Source: Paenibacillus cellulositrophicus
GTDB lineage: Bacteria; Bacillota; Bacilli; Paenibacillales; Paenibacillaceae
NCBI RefSeq assembly: GCF_009363095.1
Contig: NZ_CP045295.1
Span: 1,860,001 to 1,924,000, forward strand
DNA: 64,000 nucleotides
Direction: 5' to 3'
The first letter of the stretch is position 1. Each line of letters begins with the position of its first letter. Under the pieces are notes generated by a model that was not told where the DNA came from, did not search any database, and worked only from the letters and a program-made list of their open reading frames with translations. The translations under genes were made by a program, and so were the position numbers. Positions 60,321-64,000 of this stretch are shown here, in pieces.

Positions 60321-61535
60321 CTAGCCAATAACCTGACGATACAGTTCCAACAGCCGCCCAACCATCCGATCCAAGGACCAGTGCTCCTCTCCCCAGGCGG
60401 AAGCATTGCGGCCGAGTTGTTTGCGTAACCTCTCATCCTCCAGAAGCTGATGCAAATGCTGCGTCAAGGATACCGGATCTTTTATCGGCGAAACAAGACC
60501 CGTCCGGCCATGTTCAACCATCTCCGGCAGGCCACCGGCATTCGATACGCACGCAGGGAGCCCGGCAATCTGTGCTTCCATGACCGAGAACGGCTGATTG
60601 TCCTGGATGCAGGAGTGCACGAATATATCCGACTGCATGAGAAGAGCTGGGATGTCATGGCGTTCACCTAGGAACAAAACGTCGTTGCTCAAGGCCAACC
60701 CGTCAACTTGCCGCTGCAGCTCTTCCATCTTCTCCCCGTTCCCGACGATCCAGCATACCCAATCCTGCCGAATATATTTCAGCATGCCAAGCGCCGATAT
60801 AAGCACATCGATTCCTTTGACAAAAGACAATCGGGCCGGGAAGATGATCACCTTTTTATCCACAGGGCGCTGCATGTTGGTTCCAGCCTGGGCCTTCCTC
60901 CAAAAATCGAGGGTATCCAAACCGTACTGGAATACGCAAACTCTGTTCTCAGGGACCCCGAAATCACGTATCAGTTCGTTTTTCTGCCAATGGGTTGACG
61001 TAATCGTAACGGCACCGGAGGTAGCCCCATAGTACTCGATAGACTTAAGATACTTCCATGCAGGCGATCCCTCTGTGATGCCAAGGTGAGGATTCAATCG
61101 AAAATGATTGTGGAGCTCCCCGGAAACCGAGCCGTGTACCTGCGCTACCAGGGGCACGTGAGCCGGCTTCACGCGGCTGATCGCTCTAGCCGCAAAAATA
61201 TCTTGGGTGTGTATAATATCATATTGATCAAGACCGAAGTATGCGGCGGAAAGTTCCAAATGATATCGGTCCTCTTCGTAGAAATAAATGATCCGATCAG
61301 CATGCAGCTGAGGTGCATATTCCTGTGCCAGCTTGGCGGACAGAAACGGGCGAATTCGTTCCTTGGGGAGCTCCCGGCCGCGGTTTACGATGTGGAATTT
61401 AGCATAATCCGGGCTGTTTCCAAGAAGATCCACCTGATGTCCCATCGCTTCTAGCCTCTGTTGGAGTTGTGTCATATACTTCCATACTCCGCCAACATGG
61501 GGAATCAGCCAGTAGGTTGCCAGTAAAATCTTCAT
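60321..61535 (-). CDS. Glycosyltransferase GT4, module 2
   Basis: A 404-residue GT-B enzyme, MKILLATYWLIPHVGGVWKY at the start, IIFPARLSFVKGIDVLISAL in the donor half, and HSCIQDNQPFSVMEAQIAGL with the E-x7-E site. It aligns along its length with the module-1 GT4 (both share I-Q-D-N-Q-P-F, RVKP, YGATS/YLGATV and WVCW). It ends normally at ELYRQVIG. A hairpin terminator at 61618-61652 separates it from the upstream GT2. Confidence 0.9.
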   Translation of the reverse strand: MKILLATYWLIPHVGGVWKYMTQLQQRLEAMGHQVDLLGNSPDYAKFHIVNRGRELPKERIRPFLSAKLAQEYAPQLHADRIIYFYEEDRYHLELSAAYFGLDQYDIIHTQDIFAARAISRVKPAHVPLVAQVHGSVSGELHNHFRLNPHLGITEGSPAWKYLKSIEYYGATSGAVTITSTHWQKNELIRDFGVPENRVCVFQYGLDTLDFWRKAQAGTNMQRPVDKKVIIFPARLSFVKGIDVLISALGMLKYIRQDWVCWIVGNGEKMEELQRQVDGLALSNDVLFLGERHDIPALLMQSDIFVHSCIQDNQPFSVMEAQIAGLPACVSNAGGLPEMVEHGRTGLVSPIKDPVSLTQHLHQLLEDERLRKQLGRNASAWGEEHWSLDRMVGRLLELYRQVIG

Positions 61536-61617
61536 CTCTTCTCCTTCCCATGAGTCCGGTGGGATACTGGATTCACCGATCTCACTTCTGTGCCGTCAGC
61601 TTATATCAAATTGATGA

Positions 61618-61652
61618 AAGAAAGCACCAAAACCAAGGGTTCCGGTGCTTTC
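61618..61652 (-). terminator. Terminator after GT2 gene (leftward)
   Basis: GAAAGCACCGGAACC and GGTTTTGGTGCTTTC form a nearly perfect stem, followed by TTTC on the minus strand. Confidence 0.75.
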
Positions 61653-61688
61653 AGTGAATCTGGCGAAGATCACCGGGCAGACTGCCTA

Positions 61689-62405
61689 TTATTCCATCAT
61701 GGCTGAGATTCGGCCAATCGCGTAACTGACCTTCTGCCAAGTGACCGCACTCTCCCGTTGAATGACTTCCTGATGCCGCAGGGTTCCCATCGCCTCATGC
61801 CAGCGGTAGCCGACCAGCGCTTCGTTTAAGTAATGAAACGAAAAGCCGGCTTGAATCGCCCTGCCCCACATCTCCAGGTCATGCGTGTATGGAAGGGACT
61901 CATCGAACAGCCCGATGTAACAAAACAATTCCTTTCTCATCATGACCGTGCACCCGTTAACTGGGTTGGCATGGCTCAGAAAGTACCGGTAGAAATCAAT
62001 CAACCGTTCATATGATACGCCCGCATGGTACTTCACAACTTGACTGTTCTTGTCGATATTATTGAAATTGGTATGGGAGATCCACGCATTCCTCTCCAGC
62101 ATGAATAACACCTGGTTATTGATTTTGTCCCTGTAAAACAAATCGTCTGAGCTCAGCCACGCGATATATTCTCCCGACGCATGGCGGATTCCGTGATTGA
62201 GTGCGCTGGCAGTGCCTCCGTTAGCTTTTCCCAGATAATGAATGTAGGGCCTGTAAGGTGCCAATCGTTCGGCATGCTGCGTCGATCCGTCATCGACCAC
62301 AATGATCTCTATAGGGCTGTAGGACTGCGACAAGGCGCTTTCAACCGCCTGCTCCACATATGGATCGTTGTAAAAAGGAATGACAATCGTGACCAAAGGT
62401 TTCAT
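61689..62405 (-). CDS. Glycosyltransferase family 2
   Basis: A 238-residue GT-A enzyme: VTIVIPFYNDPYVEQAVESA, EIIVVDDGSTQHAERLAPYR, then IAWLSSDDLFYRDKIN with the metal-binding D-D, and YTHDLEMWGRAIQAGFSFHY near the acceptor site. ATG 62405 overlaps the SDR stop (ATGA) and has GGAGG nine bases upstream. Confidence 0.92.
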   Translation of the reverse strand: MKPLVTIVIPFYNDPYVEQAVESALSQSYSPIEIIVVDDGSTQHAERLAPYRPYIHYLGKANGGTASALNHGIRHASGEYIAWLSSDDLFYRDKINNQVLFMLERNAWISHTNFNNIDKNSQVVKYHAGVSYERLIDFYRYFLSHANPVNGCTVMMRKELFCYIGLFDESLPYTHDLEMWGRAIQAGFSFHYLNEALVGYRWHEAMGTLRHQEVIQRESAVTWQKVSYAIGRISAMME

Positions 62406-63334
62406 CTGGAATCGCCTCCACAGGTACGAAAGTATTCGAGAACATCGGTAAGGGATGTGCGGAGAGGAATGGAAGGTTCCCAGTCCAGTCCCTTCATCCT
62501 GGGGGCCGTATTCTTTGGACTTTCCTGGCTGGAGTTCTCTCCCTCGCCCCACTCGATAGGGAATGGCTTCTCAAAAATGTCCATATAAAGATCTGTAATT
62601 TCGCCGAGTGTATATTCTTTTCCTGACCGGACGGAGTAGATCTCTCCGGGGAGTCCTTGCTCCAGCAAAATCTTATAAGCTATAACCGCATCACGGACGT
62701 CTAAAAAGTCTCTGCGTATAATGCGTGAGGGAATATGGAAAGCTTCATCCGCTTCCCCCCGTTCCCAGGCTGAAATATGCTGCCCCAGCAAACTGCAAAA
62801 GCCTCTCGACGGACCCGGGCCTATAAGATTAGATGGCTCTGCCAGCATGATAGCCTGGCCGAACAGCTCTTTCCATGATAGGGCCGCTGCCTTCTGCAAA
62901 CTTTTGCTCAGGCCGTAGGGATGAGGCGGCCTAAACGGTGGATACAGAGGAAATACCAGCATTGAACCGGTGATCAATATCCGACAGAAAGGATATGGAC
63001 GGAGGGCATTCAGGAGATAGAGCGTTGGGAGCACGTTGGTTTCCATATAGAGCACCGGTTCCGCCCAAGACTCGGGCACCGAGTTTTTGCCGGCCAGATG
63101 CAGGACATAATCCGGAGCAATGGCCCCGACAAGTTCTTCAATACCCTTCTTGTCAAGGAGATCGCATGTATAATATTGGACGCCCTCAACCTTATCGTCT
63201 TCACGGATATGGCGAACCATCGCGGCAACCTGAATACCCTGCCCTGCAAAATACCGGCAGGCATGGCTGCCGGTAAACCCCGAAGCTCCGGTGATTAGAA
63301 TGATGCGCTGTAGGGAGTCGTTTCCTGCATCCAT
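62402..63334 (-). CDS. NAD-dependent sugar-nucleotide epimerase/dehydratase (extended SDR)
   Basis: A 310-residue enzyme with IILITGASGFTGSHACRYF, VLHLAGKNSVPESWAEPV, ILITGSMLVFPL and HPYGLSKSLQKAA (Tyr-x-x-x-Lys), and IIRRDFLDVRDAV. It resembles GDP-mannose 4,6-dehydratase/RMD-type enzymes. ATG 63334 follows AAGGAG. It overlaps the end of the upstream reductase gene by 40 nt. A longer in-frame stretch upstream is only the shadow of that reductase. Confidence 0.85.
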   Translation of the reverse strand: MDAGNDSLQRIILITGASGFTGSHACRYFAGQGIQVAAMVRHIREDDKVEGVQYYTCDLLDKKGIEELVGAIAPDYVLHLAGKNSVPESWAEPVLYMETNVLPTLYLLNALRPYPFCRILITGSMLVFPLYPPFRPPHPYGLSKSLQKAAALSWKELFGQAIMLAEPSNLIGPGPSRGFCSLLGQHISAWERGEADEAFHIPSRIIRRDFLDVRDAVIAYKILLEQGLPGEIYSVRSGKEYTLGEITDLYMDIFEKPFPIEWGEGENSSQESPKNTAPRMKGLDWEPSIPLRTSLTDVLEYFRTCGGDSR

Positions 63335-64000
63335 TGCTTCAACTCCTTCAGCATATCTCGATAAGGCGGAACCTCGTAAGTCCAGTCGCCTCGAGTCGAA
63401 ACCAGCGTCCGGTCCTGAACGGGGGTATGACCCGCAACCACGGTCACATCCTCCAGGTTCCAAATCTCTTGGAACAAGAGAAGAAGATCGTGCTTGCTGA
63501 TCGGTTCCGGATGAGCCAGATGAATCAGCCCAGATAATGATGGCATAAATAATGCAGTATCGATCGCTTTTGCCAGTTCCAGCGTGGTTACCCCGTTCCA
63601 GAACACGTTGCAGTACCCTGTCACGGTTCCCCGCTGGTGCATGAACCAGTGCATCAGCCCGATTCCGTGTGAGCGGATCTCCGGGCCGATGATGGAGGTA
63701 CGGATCGTCAAATGTCCCGGGGCTTGAACTTCCCCCAGCGCTTTGGTCAATGCGTAGACGCTCGTTCCATCGGGTACGTCGTTCTCCCGGTAACCTCCGC
63801 GCGTTCCTTCGAACACGCAGTCGGTGCTGATATGAATCAATCTGGCCCCGACCGAATCCGCCGCCCGGCGGAGACGATGCGGCAGAAAGCCGTTGATATG
63901 GTAGGCATTGATTTTGTCCTCTTCCGCAAAATGGTTGAGTACGCCGATGGCATTGATGATGCAATCGGGTCTCACGATCTCGACCAATTTATCCACTGTC
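63295..64000 (-). CDS. RmlD-like sugar-nucleotide reductase (SDR), N-terminus beyond window
   Basis: At least 233 residues are visible, and the frame stays open at the right edge. Motifs: CIINAIGVLNHFAEEDKINA, LIHISTDCVFEGTRGGYREN, and SVYALTKALGEVQAPGHLTI with Tyr-x-x-x-Lys. This is the pattern of dTDP-4-dehydrorhamnose reductase and related RmlD-type proteins. The N-terminal Rossmann loop lies outside the window. It probably completes a deoxysugar donor with the following SDR enzyme (inference). Confidence 0.83.
   Translation of the reverse strand, partial: TVDKLVEIVRPDCIINAIGVLNHFAEEDKINAYHINGFLPHRLRRAADSVGARLIHISTDCVFEGTRGGYRENDVPDGTSVYALTKALGEVQAPGHLTIRTSIIGPEIRSHGIGLMHWFMHQRGTVTGYCNVFWNGVTTLELAKAIDTALFMPSLSGLIHLAHPEPISKHDLLLLFQEIWNLEDVTVVAGHTPVQDRTLVSTRGDWTYEVPPYRDMLKELKQWMQETTPYSASF

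Noticed and set aside
63335..63964. Upstream extension of the SDR gene at 62402-63334 to a 520-residue protein
   Set aside because: The added 210 residues are the shadow of the RmlD-like reductase in another frame; a good ribosome site exists at 63334.

Overview
The window looks like a chromosomal segment of an endospore-forming, GC-rich Bacillota of the Paenibacillus type. Evidence: strong GGAGG ribosome binding sites with many TTG/GTG starts, sporulation genes (gerE, gerM, a YhcN/YlaJ lipoprotein), the gerM-rph-rdgB gene order known from Bacillus, and SigA-type promoters. No phage, insertion sequence with transposase, plasmid or CRISPR signature was seen.

Layout. 0-3.7 kb: a phosphate uptake operon read leftwards (beta-propeller protein, pstS, pstC, pstA cut by the window edge), with a candidate Pho box. 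3.7-9.2 kb: tagO-like gene, tRNA-Arg, several small unknown genes and asnB. 9.2-21 kb: a leftward catabolic locus (esterase, two ABC permeases, sugar-binding lipoprotein, GH3, GH94, LacI regulator) that fits uptake and phosphorolysis of beta-1,2-glucooligosaccharides. It has a clear SigA promoter with a LacI-type operator at the start site. 21-38.3 kb: housekeeping and small accessory genes (FucU-like mutarotase, MFS carrier, gerM-rph-rdgB, PgpA-like, Mn pyrophosphatase, phosphoglycerate mutase, acetyltransferases, a 63-residue acidic peptide, a crystallin-like protein, gerE). 38.4-42.7 kb: a Fur-box-controlled efeOBU iron uptake operon. 42.7-45.7 kb: RpiR regulator-nagB-nagA for N-acetylglucosamine use.

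47.5-64 kb: a surface-polysaccharide island. The rightward half holds two epimerase-type genes, a UDP-sugar dehydrogenase and a WbpB/WbpD/WbpE-like trio, which together could make a UDP-2,3-diacetamido-2,3-dideoxy-hexuronic acid, plus glycosyltransferases. The leftward half holds more glycosyltransferases and two sugar-nucleotide SDR enzymes, the last cut by the right edge. Two related GT4-plus-small-protein modules sit on opposite strands around 58.5 kb. The coding DNA of the island is visibly more AT-rich than its left neighbours (24 of 60 G+C at 49621-49680 against 37 of 60 at 43021-43080).

The most unusual points are the inverted pair of GT4/small-protein modules sharing a W-N...D-Y-K-x-P-D motif, SigK-like promoters before a crystallin-like gene and the first island gene (hinting at spore-surface use), a pair of MITE-like repeats, the acidic peptide, a PstS without a lipid-anchor cysteine, and a decayed sugar-dehydrogenase copy inside the island.
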